Shown here piece by piece: positions 40,239-40,328 of a DNA stretch of 40,328 nucleotides; the first letter of the stretch is position 1, and every line of letters begins with the position of its first letter. The stretch is from Candidatus Roizmanbacteria bacterium RIFCSPHIGHO2_02_FULL_37_13b (GTDB taxonomy: Bacteria; Patescibacteriota; Microgenomatia; UBA1406; HO2-37-13b), in the NCBI GenBank assembly GCA_001789395.1, contig MFZK01000001.1, positions 9,961 to 50,288 on the forward strand. The letters run 5' to 3'. A program made the position numbers and the translations under genes. The notes beneath the pieces are model-generated. The model ran no database searches. It was not told where the DNA came from and saw nothing but the letters and a program-made list of their open reading frames with translations.

Positions 40239-40328
40239 ACGATAGGTTCTAAAACGAAGTGCAACACTTGTTGGTAAAATAGCCAATGAGAAATGCACAA
40301 AAAGGTGGGTATAATCACGTTTCATTAG
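40239..40328. other. right-edge region, no gene assigned
   Basis: A minus-strand frame runs from the edge through the ftsK start in another phase, but it overlaps the ftsK promoter and is not convincing. A TATAAT near 40310-40316 could be the -10 of a plus-strand gene beginning beyond the window. Confidence 0.3.

Noticed and set aside
40155-40325. Minus-strand frame of about 56 codons at the right edge overlapping the ftsK start
   Set aside because: It covers the ftsK promoter and start in another phase; no recognisable family.

Overview
The window reads as a gene-dense, AT-rich chromosome segment from a Patescibacteria/CPR bacterium, most likely in or near the Microgenomates group. This is inferred from gene content only; no rRNA is present. 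Pointers are an archaeal-type UMP kinase, an AMP-phosphorylase-type DeoA family enzyme, a TrbC/VirB2-like two-helix protein, a protease-less Lon ATPase, PilN/PilO, sortase-like LPxSG tails, very short intergenic gaps and tRNAs without encoded CCA. UGA acts as stop (FecR-1, HNH, rpsT, mltG), so the Gly-UGA code of Gracilibacteria/Absconditabacteria is excluded.

Layout. 0-6.2 kb is an accessory, relic-rich stretch: a small glycine-zipper protein, tRNA-Ser(UGA), the 3' remnant of an XRE regulator, two tandem FecR-domain membrane proteins, an HNH nuclease, a conserved unknown and a dockerin-like repeat protein. 6.2-10.5 kb holds a YkuK/DUF458 RNase H-like protein, the Lon ATPase without protease domain, divergent groES-groEL with a strong terminator, and a RodZ-like protein. 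10.5-18.6 kb holds rmlB divergent from a very large ClpC/ClpB-type unfoldase carrying a four-copy repeat insertion, then a TrbC-like protein, a UMP kinase-methyltransferase fusion, recF and tRNA-Ser(CGA). 18.6-28.4 kb holds two small unknown genes, the dnaG-rpoD pair, a UvrD helicase-nuclease, a FemAB-type ligase with repeat-derived insertions and a second UvrD/Rep helicase. 28.5-40.2 kb holds tpiA, an LCP ligase, a minus-strand operon rpsT-pilN-pilO-surface proteins, murJ-AMP phosphorylase-mltG, and ftsK.

Together the genes cover proteostasis (GroESL, Lon-like, ClpC), replication and repair (DnaG, RpoD, RecF, two UvrD-family helicases), envelope building (RmlB, FemAB, LCP, MurJ, MltG, RodZ, FtsK) and surface display or pili (FecR, dockerin, PilNO, LPxSG proteins).

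Two signals stand out. First, at least eleven operon-leading genes have a -10 box ending only 6-11 nt before the start codon, which predicts leaderless or near-leaderless mRNAs; rpsT by contrast has a near-perfect Shine-Dalgarno. This also corrects several over-long start calls (FecR-2, rmlB, clpC, the Ala-rich protein). Second, the ClpC-like unfoldase has about 300 extra residues inside its second AAA+ domain, built of four copies of a ~40-residue motif, the first three at an exact 61-residue period.
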